Positions 26,560-39,290 of a DNA stretch of 64,000 bases are shown in pieces. A model generated the notes under the pieces. It worked only from the letters and a program-made list of their open reading frames with translations, had not been told where the DNA came from and made no database searches. Numbering within the stretch: position 1 is the first letter of the stretch; every line of letters starts with the position of its first letter. The position numbers and the translations under genes were made by a program. Source of the stretch: Hydractinia symbiolongicarpus (Eukaryota > Cnidaria > Hydrozoa > Anthoathecata > Hydractiniidae); assembly GCF_029227915.1 (NCBI RefSeq), contig NC_079887.1, forward strand, positions 1 through 64,000, in the 5' to 3' direction.

Positions 26560-29500
26560 ATGAGTTTACTCCCTGGGTACTTTCTTTTTATACTTTTGAC
26601 TATACGTGCCGAGTCCGGAATTTACGGGAAATCGCAGGTTTTCGTTTGCCGGCGATTAAATTTCTTTTATTCAGCGTCTCATCAAAAATGAAAACATTTT
26701 TGAAAACTACAAGTCTCATGCGTTTTAGTGGTGAAAAAATAAATTAGAAAATCGTTCGGGAAATTAGTTTACTCCCTGGGTACTATCTTTGTATACTTTT
26801 GACTATACGGGCCAAGCCCGGGATTTACGGGAAATCTCGGGTTTTCGTTTACCGGCGAATAAACCGCTTTCATTAAGCGTCTCATCAAAAATGAAAACAT
26901 TTTTGAAAACTACAAGTCTCATGCGTTTTAGTGTTGAAAAAATAAATTAAAAAATCGTTCTGGAAATGAGTTTACTCACAGGGTACTTTCTTTAAATACA
27001 TTCGACTATACCGGCCAAGCCCGGGGTTTACGGGAAATCGCGGGTTTTCGTTTGCCGGCGATTAAACCCATTTCATTAAGCGTCTCATCAAAAATTAAAA
27101 CATTTTTGAAAACTACAAGTCTCATGCGTTTTAGTGGTGAAAAAATAAATTAAAAAATCGTTCGGGAAATTAGTTTACTCCCTGGGTACTATCTTTGTAT
27201 ACTTTTGACTATACGGGCCAAGCCCGGCATTTACGGGAAATCTCGGGTTTTCGTTTGCCGGCGAATAAACCTCTTTCATTAAGCGTCTCATCAAAAATGA
27301 AAACATTTTTGAAAACTACAAGTCTCATGCGTTTTAGTGTTGAAAAAATAAATTAAAAAATCGTTCTGGAAATGAGTTTACTCACAGGGTACTTTCTTTG
27401 TATACTTTTGACTATACGGGCCAAGCCCGGGATTTACAGGAAATCTCGGGTTTTCGTTTGCCGGCGAATAAACCTCTTTCATTAAGCGTCTCATCAAAAA
27501 TGAAAACATTTTTGAAAACTACAAGTCTCATGCGTTTTAGTGTTGAAAAAGTAAATTAAAAAATCGTTCTGGAAATGAGTTTACTCACAGGGTACTTTCC
27601 TTATATACATTCGACTATACCGGCCAAGCCCGGGATTTACGGGAAATCGCGGGTTTTCGTTTGCCGGCGATTAAACCACTTTCATTAAGCCTCTCATCAA
27701 AAATTAAAACATTTCTGAAAACTACAAGTCTCATGCGTTTTAGTGGTGAAAAAATAACTTAAAAAATCGTTCCGGAAATGAGTTTACTCCCTGGGTACTA
27801 TCTTTGTATACTTTTGTCTATACGGGCCAAGCCCGGGATTTACAAGAAATCTCGGGTTTTCGTTTGGCGGCGAATAAACCTCTTTCATTAAGCGTCTCAT
27901 CAAAAATGAAAACATTTTTGAAAACTACAAGTCTCATGCGTTTTAGTGTTGAAAAAATAAATTAAAAAATCGTTCTGGAAATGAGTTTACTCACAGGGTA
28001 CTTTCTTTGTATATATTCGACTATACGGGCCAAGCCCGGGATTTACGGGAAATCGCGGGTTTTCGTTTGCCGGCGATTAAACCTGTTTCATTAAGCGTCT
28101 CATCAAAAATGAAAACATTTTTGAAAACTACAAGTCTCATGCGTTTTAGTGGTGAAAAAAAAATTTAAAAAATCGTTCGGGAAATGAGTTTACTCCCTTA
28201 ATACTTTCTTTGTATACATTCGACTATATGGGCCAAGCCCGGGATTTACGGGAAATCGCGGGATTTCGTTTGCCGGCGATTAAACCTCTTTTATTAAGCC
28301 TCTCATCAAAAATGAAAACATTTTTGAAAACTGCAAGTCTCATGCGTTTTAGTGGTGAAAAGATAATTTAAAAAATCGTTTTGGAAATGAGTTTATTCAC
28401 AGGGTACTTTCTTTTTATACATTCGACTATACGGGCCGAGTCCGGAATTTACGGGAAATCGCAGGTTTTCGTTTGCCTGCGATTAAATTTCTTTTATTCA
28501 GCGTCTCATCAAAAATGAAAACATTTTTGAAAACTACAAGTCTCTTGCGTTTTAGTGGTGAAAAAATAAATTAAAAAATCGTTCGGGAAATTAGTTTACT
28601 CCCTGGGTACTATCTTTGTATACTTTTGACTATACGGGCCAAGCCCGGGATTTACGGGAAATCTCGGGTTTTCGTTTGCCGGCGAATAAACCTCTTTCAT
28701 TAAGCGTCTCATCAAAAATGAAAACATTTTTGAAAACTACAAGTCTCATGCGTTTTAGTGTTGAAAAAATAAATTAAAAAATCGTTCTGGAAATGAGTTT
28801 ACTCACAGGGTACTTTGTTTGTATACATTCGACTATACCGGCCAAGCCCGGGGTTTACGGAAAATCGCGGATTTTCGTTTGCCGGCAATTAAACCACTTT
28901 CATTAAGCGTCTCATCAAAAATTAAAACATTTCTGAAAACTACAAGTCTCATGCGTTTTAGTGGTGAAAAAATAACTTAAAAAATCGTTCCGGAAATGAG
29001 TTTACTCCCTGGGTACTTTCTTTTTATACTTTTGACTATACGTGCCGAGTCCGGAATTTACGGGAAATCGCAGGTTTTCGTTTGCCGGCGATTAAATTTC
29101 TTTTATTCAGCGTCTCATCAAAAATGAAAACATTTTTGAAAACTACAAGTCTCATGCGTTTTAGTGGTGAAAAAATAAATTAGAAAATCGTTCGGGAAAT
29201 TAGTTTACTCCCTGGGTACTATCTTTGTATACTTTTGACTATACGGGCCAAGCCCGGGATTTACGGGAAATCTCGGGTTTTCGTTTACCGGCGAATAAAC
29301 CGCTTTCATTAAGCGTCTCATCAAAAATGAAAACATTTTTGAAAACTACAAGTCTCATGCGTTTTAGTGTTGAAAAAATAAATTAAAAAATCGTTCTGGA
29401 AATGAGTTTACTCACAGGGTACTTTCTTTAAATACATTCGACTATACCGGCCAAGCCCGGGGTTTACGGGAAATCGCGGGTTTTCGTTTGCCGGCGATTA

Positions 29501-31430
29501 AACCCATTTCATTAAGCGTCTCATCAAAAATTAAAACATTTTTGAAAACTACAAGTCTCATGCGTTTTAGTGGTGAAAAAATAAATTAAAAAATCGTTCG
29601 GGAAATTAGTTTACTCCCTGGGTACTATCTTTGTATACTTTTGACTATACGGGCCAAGCCCGGCATTTACGGGAAATCTCGGGTTTTCGTTTGCCGGCGA
29701 ATAAACCTCTTTCATTAAGCGTCTCATCAAAAATGAAAACATTTTTGAAAACTACAAGTCTCATGCGTTTTAGTGTTGAAAAAATAAATTAAAAAATCGT
29801 TCTGGAAATGAGTTTACTCACAGGGTACTTTCTTTGTATACTTTTGACTATACGGGCCAAGCCCGGGATTTACAGGAAATCTCGGGTTTTCGTTTGCCGG
29901 CGAATAAACCTCTTTCATTAAGCGTCTCATCAAAAATGAAAACATTTTTGAAAACTACAAGTCTCATGCGTTTTAGTGTTGAAAAAGTAAATTAAAAAAT
30001 CGTTCTGGAAATGAGTTTACTCACAGGGTACTTTCCTTATATACATTCGACTATACCGGCCAAGCCCGGGATTTACGGGAAATCGCGGGTTTTCGTTTGC
30101 CGGCGATTAAACCACTTTCATTAAGCCTCTCATCAAAAATTAAAACATTTCTGAAAACTACAAGTCTCATGCGTTTTAGTGGTGAAAAAATAACTTAAAA
30201 AATCGTTCCGGAAATGAGTTTACTCCCTGGGTACTATCTTTGTATACTTTTGTCTATACGGGCCAAGCCCGGGATTTACAAGAAATCTCGGGTTTTCGTT
30301 TGGCGGCGAATAAACCTCTTTCATTAAGCGTCTCATCAAAAATGAAAACATTTTTGAAAACTACAAGTCTCATGCGTTTTAGTGTTGAAAAAATAAATTA
30401 AAAAATCGTTCTGGAAATGAGTTTACTCACAGGGTACTTTCTTTGTATATATTCGACTATACGGGCCAAGCCCGGGATTTACGGGAAATCGCGGGTTTTC
30501 GTTTGCCGGCGATTAAACCTGTTTCATTAAGCGTCTCATCAAAAATGAAAACATTTTTGAAAACTACAAGTCTCATGCGTTTTAGTGGTGAAAAAAAAAT
30601 TTAAAAAATCGTTCGGGAAATGAGTTTACTCCCTTAATACTTTCTTTGTATACATTCGACTATATGGGCCAAGCCCGGGATTTACGGGAAATCGCGGGAT
30701 TTCGTTTGCCGGCGATTAAACCTCTTTTATTAAGCCTCTCATCAAAAATGAAAACATTTTTGAAAACTGCAAGTCTCATGCGTTTTAGTGGTGAAAAGAT
30801 AATTTAAAAAATCGTTTTGGAAATGAGTTTATTCACAGGGTACTTTCTTTTTATACATTCGACTATACGGGCCGAGTCCGGAATTTACGGGAAATCGCAG
30901 GTTTTCGTTTGCCTGCGATTAAATTTCTTTTATTCAGCGTCTCATCAAAAATGAAAACATTTTTGAAAACTACAAGTCTCTTGCGTTTTAGTGGTGAAAA
31001 AATAAATTAAAAAATCGTTCGGGAAATTAGTTTACTCCCTGGGTACTATCTTTGTATACTTTTGACTATACGGGCCAAGCCCGGGATTTACGGGAAATCT
31101 CGGGTTTTCGTTTGCCGGCGAATAAACCTCTTTCATTAAGCGTCTCATCAAAAATGAAAACATTTTTGAAAACTACAAGTCTCATGCGTTTTAGTGTTGA
31201 AAAAATAAATTAAAAAATCGTTCTGGAAATGAGTTTACTCACAGGGTACTTTGTTTGTATACATTCGACTATACCGGCCAAGCCCGGGGTTTACGGAAAA
31301 TCGCGGATTTTCGTTTGCCGGCAATTAAACCACTTTCATTAAGCGTCTCATCAAAAATTAAAACATTTCTGAAAACTACAAGTCTCATGCGTTTTAGTGG
31401 TGAAAAAATAACTTAAAAAATCGTTCCGGA
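26560..31430 (+). repeat. tandem 12-mer (2436-bp) higher-order duplication
   Basis: Two adjacent copies, about 26560-28995 and 28996-31430, are offset by exactly 2436 bp. Private markers are TATACGTGCC (26601 and 29037), CGTTTGGCGGCG (27862 and 30298), TTTCTTTAAATACATTC, TTTCCTTATATACATTC and CTCCCTTAATAC (28190 and 30626). The copies appear almost identical by eye. The mirrored left-arm region has three copies of the GCCGCCAAACG marker, spaced 1827 and 1421 bp. The two arms therefore expanded differently. Confidence 0.9.
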
Positions 31431-33399
31431 AATGAGTTTACTCCCTGGGTACTTTCTTTTTATACTTTTGACTATACGGGCCGAGTCCGGGATTTACGGG
31501 AAGTCGCGGGTTCTCGTTTGCCGGCGATTAAACTTCTTTTATTCAGCGTCTCATCAAAAATGAAAACATTTTTAAAAACTACAAGTCTCATGGGCTTTAG
31601 TGATGAAATAATAATTCAAAAAATCGTTTGGGAAATTAGTTTACTCCCTGGGTACTTTCTTTGTATACTTTTGACTATACGGGCCGAGTCCGGGATTTAC
31701 GGGAAATCGCAGGTTTTCGTTTGCCGGCGATTAAATTTCTTTTATTCAGCGTCTCATCAAAAATGAAAACATTTTTGAAAACTACAAGTGTCATGCGTTT
31801 TAGTGGTGAAAAAATAAATTAAAAAATCGTTCGGGAAATTAGTTTACTCCCTGGGTACTATCTTTGTATACTTTTGACTATACGGGCCAAGCCCGGGATT
31901 TACGGGAAATCTCGGGTTTTCGTTTGCCGGCGAATAAACCTCTTTCATTAAGCGTCTCATCAAAAATGAAAACATTTTTGAAAACTACAAGTCTCATGCG
32001 TTTTAGTGTTGAAAAAATAAATTAAAAAATCGTTCTGGAAATGAGTTTACTCACAGGGTACTTTCTTTGTATATATTCGACTATACGGGCCAAGCCCGGG
32101 ATTTACGGGAAATCGCGGGTTTTCGTTTGCCGGCGATTAAACCTGTTTCATTAAGCGTCTCATCAAAAATGAAAACATTTTTGAAAACTACAAGTCTCAT
32201 GCGTTTTAGTGGTGAAAAAAAAATTTAAAAAATTGTTCGGGAAATGAGTTTACTCACAGGGTACTTTCTTTGTATACATTCGAATATACGGGCCAAGCCC
32301 GGGATTCACGGGAAATCGCGGGTTTTCGTTTGCCGGCGATTAAACCTGTTTTATTAAGCGTCTCATCAAAAATGAAAACATTTTTGAAAACTACAAGTCT
32401 CATGCGTTTTAGTGGTGAAAAAAAAATTTAAAAAATTGTTCGGGAAATGAGTTTACTCACAGGGTACTTTCTTTGTATACATTCGACTATACGGGCCAAA
32501 CCCGGGATTTACGGGAAATCGCGGGATTTCGTTTGCCGGCGATTAATCCTCTTTTATTAAGCCTCTCATCAAAAATGAAAACATTTTTGAAAACTGCAAG
32601 TCTCATGCGTTTTAGTGGTGAAAAGATAATTGAAAAAATCGTTTCGGAAATGAGTTTACTCACAGGGTACTTTCTTTGTATACATTCGACTATACGGGCC
32701 AAGCCCGGGATTCACGGGAAATCGCGGGTTTTCGTTTGCCGGCGATTAAACCTGTTTTATTAAGCGTCTCATCAAAAATGAAAACATTTTTGAAAACTAC
32801 AAGTCTCATGCGTTTTAGTGGTGAAAAAAAAATTTAAAAAATTGTTCGGGAAATGAGTTTACTCACAGGGTACTTTCTTTGTATACATTCGACTATACGG
32901 GCCAAGCCCGGGATTTACGGGAAATCGCGGGATTTCGTTTGCCGGCGATTAATCCTCTTTTATTAAGCCTCTCATCAAAAATGAAAACATTTTTGAAAAC
33001 TGCAAGTCTCATGCGTTTTAGTGGTGAAAAGATAATTGAAAAAATCGTTTTGGAAATGAGTTTACTCACAGGGTACTTTCTTTGTATACATTCGACTATA
33101 CGGGCCAAGCCCGGGATTTACGGGAAATCGCGGGTTTTTGTTTGCCGGCGATTAAACAACTTTCACTAAGCGTCTCATCAAAAATGAAAACATTTCTGAA
33201 AACTACAAGTCTCATGCGTTTTAGTGTTGAAAAAATAAATTAAAAAATTGTTCTGGAAATGAGGTTACTCACAGGGTACTTTCTTTGTATACTTTTGACT
33301 ATACGGGCCGAGTCCGGGATTTACGGGAAATCGCAGGTTTTCGTTTGCCGGCTATTAAACTTCTTTTATTCAGCGTCTCACCAAAAATGAAAACATTTT

Positions 33400-36300
33400 T
33401 GAAAACTACAAGTCTCATGCGTTTTAGTGGTGAAAAAATAATTTAAAAAATCGTTCGAGAAATGAGTTTACTCCCTGGGTACTTTCTTTGTATACTTTTG
33501 ACTATACGGGCCGAGTCCGGGATTTACGGAAAGTCGCGGGTTTTGGTTTACCGGCGATTAAACCTCTTTCATTAAGCGTCTCATCAAAAATGAAAACATT
33601 TTTGAAAACTACAAGTCTCATGCGTTTTAGTGGTGAAAATATAATTTAAAAATCGTTCGGGAAATGAGTTTACTCCCTGGGTACTTTCTTTGTATACTTT
33701 TTGACTATGCGGGCCGAGTCCGGGGTTTACGGGAAATGGCGGGTTTTCGTTTGCCGGCGATTAAACTTCTTTTATTCAGCGTCTCATCAAAAATAAAAAC
33801 ATTTTTGAAAACTGCAAGTCTCAAGCGTTTTAGTGGTGAAAAGATAATTTAAAAAATCGTTTTGGAAATGAGTTTATTCACAGGGTACTTTCTTTGTATA
33901 CATTCGACTATACGGGCCAAGCCCGGGATTTACGGGAAATCGCGAGTTTTCGTTTGCCGGCGATTAAACCACTTTCATTAAGCGTCTCATCAAAAATGAA
34001 AACATTTTTGAAAACTGCAAGTCTCATGCGTTTTAGTGGTGAAAAGATAATTGAAAAAATCGTTTCGGAAATGAGTTTACTCACAGGGTACTTTCTTTGT
34101 ATACATTTGACTATACGGGCCAAGCCCGGGATTTACGGGAAATCGCGGGTTTTTGTTTGCCGGCGATTAAACAACTTTCACTAAGCGTCTCATCAAAAAT
34201 GAAAACATTTCTGAAAACTACAAGTCTCATGCGTTTTAGTGGTGAAAAAATAATTTAAAAAATCGTTCGAGAAATGAGTTTACTCCCTGGGTACTTTCTT
34301 TGTATACTTTTGACTATACGGGCCGAGTCCGGGATTTACGGAAAGTCGCGGGTTTTGGTTTACCGGCGATTAAACCTCTTTCATCAAGCGTCTCATCAAA
34401 AATGAAAACAATTTTGAAAACTACAAGTCTCATGCGTTTTAGTGGTGAAAATATAATTTAAAAAATTGTTCGGGAAATGAGTTTACTCCCTGGGTACTTT
34501 CTTTGTATACTTTTTGACTATGCGGGCCGAGTCCGGGGTTTACGGGAAATGGCGGGTTTTCGTTTGCCGGCGATTAAACTTCTTTTATTCAGCGTCTCAT
34601 CAAAAATAAAAACATTTTTGAAAACTGCAAGTCTCAAGCGTTTTAGTGGTGAAAAGATAATTTAAAAAATCGTTTTGGAAATGAGTTTATTCACAGGGTA
34701 CTTTCTTTGTATACATTCGACTATACGGGCCAAGCCCGGGATTTACGGGAAATCGCGAGTTTTCGTTTGCCGGCGATTAAACCACTTTCATTAAGCGTCT
34801 CATCAGAAATGAAAACATTTCTGAAAACTACAAGTCTCATGCATTTTAGTGGTGAAAAAATAATTTAAAAATTCGTTCGGGAAATGAGTTTACTCACTGG
34901 GTACTTTCCTTGTATACTTTTGACTATACGGGCCGAGTCCGGGATTTACGGGAAATCGCGGGTTTTCGTTTGCCGGCGATTAAACTTCTTTTATTCTGCG
35001 TCTCATCAAAAATGAAAACATTTTTAAAAACTACAAGTCTCATGGGCTTTAGTGGTGAAATAATAATTTAAATAATCGTTTGGGAAATGAGTTTACTCCC
35101 TGGGTACTTTCTTTGTATACTTTTGACTATACGGGCCGAGTCCGGGATTTACGGGAAATCGCGGGATTTGGTTTGCCGGCGATTAAACCTCTTTTATTAA
35201 GCCTCTCATCAAAAATGAAAACATTTTTTAAAACTGCAAGTCTCATGCGTTTTAGTGGTGAAAAGATAATTGAAAAAATCGTTTCGGAAATGAGTTTACT
35301 CACAGGGTACTTTCTTTGTATACATTCGACTATACGGGCCAAGCCCGGGATTTACGGGAAATCGCGGGTTTTTGTTTGCCGGCGATTAAACAACTTTCAC
35401 TAAGCGTCTCATCAAAAATGAAAACATTTCTGAAAACTACAAGTCTCATGCGTTTTAGTGGTGAAAATTAATTTAAAAAATCGTTCAGGAAATGAGTTTA
35501 CTCCCTGGGTACTTTCTTTGTATACTTTTGACTATACGGGCCGAGTCCGGGATTTACTGGAAGTCGCGGTTTTTCGTTTGCCGGCAATTAAACTTCTTTT
35601 ATTCAGCGTCTCATCAAAAATGAAAACATTTTTAAAAACTACAAGTCTCATGGGCTTTAGTGGTGAAATAATAATTTAAAAAATCGTTCGGGAAATGAGT
35701 TTACACACCGGGTACTTTCTTTGTATACTTTTGACTATACGGGCCGAGTCCGGGATTTACGGGAAATCGCAGGTTTTCGTTTGCCGGCTATTAAACTTCT
35801 TTTATTCAGCGTCTCACCAAAAATGAAAACATTTTTGAAAACTACAAGTCTCATGCGTTTTAGTGGTGAAAAAATAATTTAAAAAATCGTTCGAGAAATG
35901 AGTTTACTCCCTGGGTACTTTCTTTGTATACTTTTGACTATACGGGCCGAGTCCGGGATTTACGGACAGTCGCGGGTTTTGGTTTACCGGCGATTAAACC
36001 TCTTTCATTAAGCGTCTCATCAAAAATGAAAACATTTTTGAAAACTACAAGTCTCATGCGTTTTAGTGGTGAAAAAATAATTTAAAAAATCGTTCGGGAA
36101 ATGAGTTTACTCCCTGGGTACTTTCTTTGTATACTTTTTGACTATGCGGGCCGAGTCCGGGGTTTACGGGAAATGGCGGGTTTTTGTTTGCCGGCGATTA
36201 AACTTCTTTTATTCAGCGTCTCATCAAAAATAAAAACATTTTTGAAAACTGCAAGTCTCAAGCGTTTTAGTGGTGAAAAGATAATTTAAAAAATCGTTTT

Positions 36301-37110
36301 GGAAATGAGTTTATTCACAGGGTACTTTCTTTTTATACATTCGACTATACGGGCCGAGTCCGGGATTTACGGGAAATCGCAGGTTTTCGTTTGCCGGCGA
36401 TTAAATTTCTTTTATTCAGCGTCTCATCAAAAATGAAAACATTTTTGAAAACTACAAGTCTCATGCGTTTTAGTGTTGAAAAAATAAATTAAAAAATCGT
36501 TCTGGAAATGAGGTTACTCACAGGGTACTTTCTTTGTATACTTTTGACTATACGGGCCGAGTCCGGGATTTACGGGAAATCGCAGGTTTTCGTTTGCCGG
36601 CTATTAAACTTCTTTTATTCAGCGTCTCACCAAAATTGAAAACATTTTTGAAAACTACAAGTCTCATGCGTTTTAGTGGTGAAAAAATAATTTAAAAAAT
36701 CGTTCGAGAAATGAGTTTACTCCCTGGGTACTTTCTTTGTATACTTTTGACTATACGGGCCGAGTCCGGGATTTACGGAAAGTCGCGGGTTTTGGTTTAC
36801 CGGCGATTAAACCTCTTTCATTAAGCGTCTCATCAAAAATGAAAACATTTTTGAAAACTACAAGTCTCATGCGTTTTAGTGGTGAAAATATAATTTAAAA
36901 AATCGTTCGGGAAATGAGTTTACTCCCTGGGTACTGTCTTTGTATACTTTTTGACTATGCGGGCCGAGTCCGGGATTTACGGGAAATGGCGGGTTTTCGT
37001 TTGCCGGCGATTAAACTTCTTTTATTCAGCGTCTCATCAAAAATAAAAACATTTTTAAAAACTGCAAGTCTCAAGCGTTTTAGTGGTGAAAAGATAATTT
37101 AAAAAATCGT
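33400..37110 (+). repeat. 4-mer (813-bp) higher-order repeat cluster
   Basis: The five-T variant GTATACTTTTTGACTATGCG is found in four monomers, with associated open frames starting at 33664, 34477, 36101 and 36914. Spacings are 813, 1624 and 813 bp. The variants GGTTTTGGTTTACCGGCG, GAAAATATAATT and TCTCAAGCGTTTTAG travel with it. The same five-T variant is the target monomer of the LINE at 41825, so this family extends to the insertion site. Confidence 0.8.
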
Positions 37111-39268
37111 TTTGGAAATGAGTTTACTCACAGGGTACTTTCTTTGTATACTTTTGACTATACGGGCCGAGTCCGGGATTTACGAGAAATCGCAGGTTTT
37201 CGTTTGCCGGCGATTAAACTTCTTTTATTCAGCGTCTCATCAAAAATAAAAACATTTTTGAAAACTGCAAGTCTCAAGCGTTTTAGTGGTGAAAAGATAA
37301 TTTAAAAAATCGTTTTGGAAATGAGTTTACTCCCTTAATACTTTCTTTGTATACTTTTGACTATACGGGCCGAGTCCGGGATTTACGGTAATTCGCGGGT
37401 TTTCATTTGCCGGCGATAAAACTTCTTTTATTCAGCGTCTCATCAAAAATGAAAACATTTTTAAAAACTACAAGTCTCATGGTCTTTAGTGGTGAAATAA
37501 TAATTCAAAAAATCGTTTGGGAAATTAGTTTACTCCCTGGGTACTTTCTTTGTATACTTTTGACTATACGGGCCGAGTCCGGGATTTACGGGAAATCGCA
37601 GGTTTTCGTTTGCCGGCGATTAAATTTCTTTTATTCAGCGTCTCATCAAAAATGAAAACATTTTTGAAAACTACAAGTCTCATGCGTTTTAGTGGTGAAA
37701 AAATAAATTAAAAAATCGTTCGGGAAATGAGTTTACTCCCTGGGTACTATCTTTGTATACTTTTGACTATACGGGCCAAGTCCGGGATTTACGGGAAATC
37801 TCGGGTTTTCGTTTGCCGGCGATTAAACCTCTTTCATTAAGCCTCTCATCAAAAATGAAAACATTTTTGAAAACTGCAAGTCTCATGCGTTTTAGTGGTG
37901 AAAAGATAATGGAAAAAATCGTTTCGGAAATGAGTTTACTCACAGGGTACTTTCTTTGTATACATTCGACTATACGGGCCAAGCCCGGGAGTTACGGGAA
38001 ATCGCGGGTTTTTTGTTTGCCGGCGATTAAACAACTTTCATTAAGCGTCTCATCAAAAATGAAAACATTTCTGAAAACTACAAGTCTCATGCGTTTTAGT
38101 GGTGAAAATTAATTTAAAAAATCGTTCGGGAAATGAGTTTACTCCCTGGGTACTTTCTTTGTATACTTTTGACTATACGGGCCGAGTCCGGGATTTACGG
38201 GAAATCGCAGGTTTTCGTTTGCCGGCGATTAAATTTCTTTTATTCAGCGTCTCATCAAAAATGAAAACATTTTTAAAAACTACAAGTCTCATGGGCTTTA
38301 GTGGTGAAATAATAATTTAAAAAATCGTTCGGGAAATGAGTTTACACCCCGGGTACTTTCTTTGGATACATTTGACTATACGGGCCGAGTCCGGGATTTA
38401 CGGGAAGTCGCGGGTTTTCGTTTACCGGCAATTAAACTTCTTTTATTCAGCGTCTCATCAAAAATGAAAACATTTTTGAAAACTACAAGTCTCATGCGTT
38501 TTAGTGGTGAAAAAAAAATTTAAAAAATCGTTCGGGAAATGAGTTTACTCCCTGGGTACTTTCGTTGTATACATTCGACTAAATGGGCCAAGCCCGGGAT
38601 TTACGGGAAATCGCGGGATTTCGTTTGCCGGCGATTAAACCTCTTTTATTAAGCCTCTCATCAAAAATGAAAACATTTTTGAAAACTGCAAGTCTCATGC
38701 GTTTTAGTGGTGAAAAGATAATTGAAAAAATAGTTTCGGAAATGAGTTTACTCACAGGGTACTTTCTTTGTATACATTCGACTATACGGGCCAAGCCCGG
38801 GATTTACGGGAAATCGCGGGTTTTTGTTTGCCGGCGATTAAACAACTTTCATTAAGCGTCTCATCAAAAATGAAAACATTTCTGAAAACTACAAGTCTCA
38901 TGCGTTTTAGTGGTGAAAATTAATTTAAAAAATCGTTCGGGAAATGAGTTTACTCCCTGGGTACTTTCTTTGTATACTTTTGACTATACGGGCCGAGTCC
39001 GGGATTTACGGGAAGTCGCGGATTTTCGTTTGCCGGCAATTAAACTTCTTTTATTCAGCGTCTCATCAAAAATGAAAACATTTTTAAAAACTACAAGTCT
39101 CATGGGCTTTAGTGGTGAAATAATAATTTAAAAAATCGTTCGGGAAATGAGTTTACACCCCGGGTACTTTCTTTGTATACTTTTGACTATACGGGCCGAG
39201 TCCGGGATTTACGGGAAGTCGCGGGTTTTCGTTTACCGGCGATTAAACTTCTTTTATTCAGTGTCTCA

Positions 39269-39290
39269 TCAAAAATGAAAACATTTTTGA
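39269..39290 (+). repeat. example of the conserved satellite hairpin
   Basis: Nine-base perfect inverted arms, TCAAAAATG and CATTTTTGA, are separated by AAAA. The same dyad is present in most TTTTGAC-type monomers and many ATTCGAC-type monomers on both sides of the strand switch. Some monomers weaken it (AAATTAAAACATTTCTG, AAATAAAAACATT). Confidence 0.75.

Larger units (their letters stand above)
1..33791. repeat. large imperfect palindrome (arms 1-17582 and 18037-33791)
   Basis: The left array read as reverse complement matches the right array monomer by monomer. Base 1 pairs with about 33791, and 17582 pairs with 18037. Rare variants recur in mirrored order. Five Ts in GTATACTTTTTGAC occur near 33700 and as five As near 90. 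GGATTCACGGG at about 32709 matches CCCGTGAATCC at about 1075. The CACCTAG variant at 23971 matches CTAGG at 12251. GTTGTGGTTTACC near 19137 matches GGTAAACCACAAC near 16269. The sum of paired coordinates shifts in steps of whole monomers along the arms (33793, 33590, 36431, 36228, 36634, 35619), showing indels of repeat units. The left arm is about 1.8 kb (9 monomers) longer. Confidence 0.9.

Noticed and set aside
1-33791. Palindrome as a simple fold-back sequencing artefact
   Set aside because: A hairpin read artefact would give arms identical apart from read errors. Here the arms differ by whole-monomer blocks, lineage-specific tandem duplications and consistent point variants. Misassembly cannot be fully excluded without reads.
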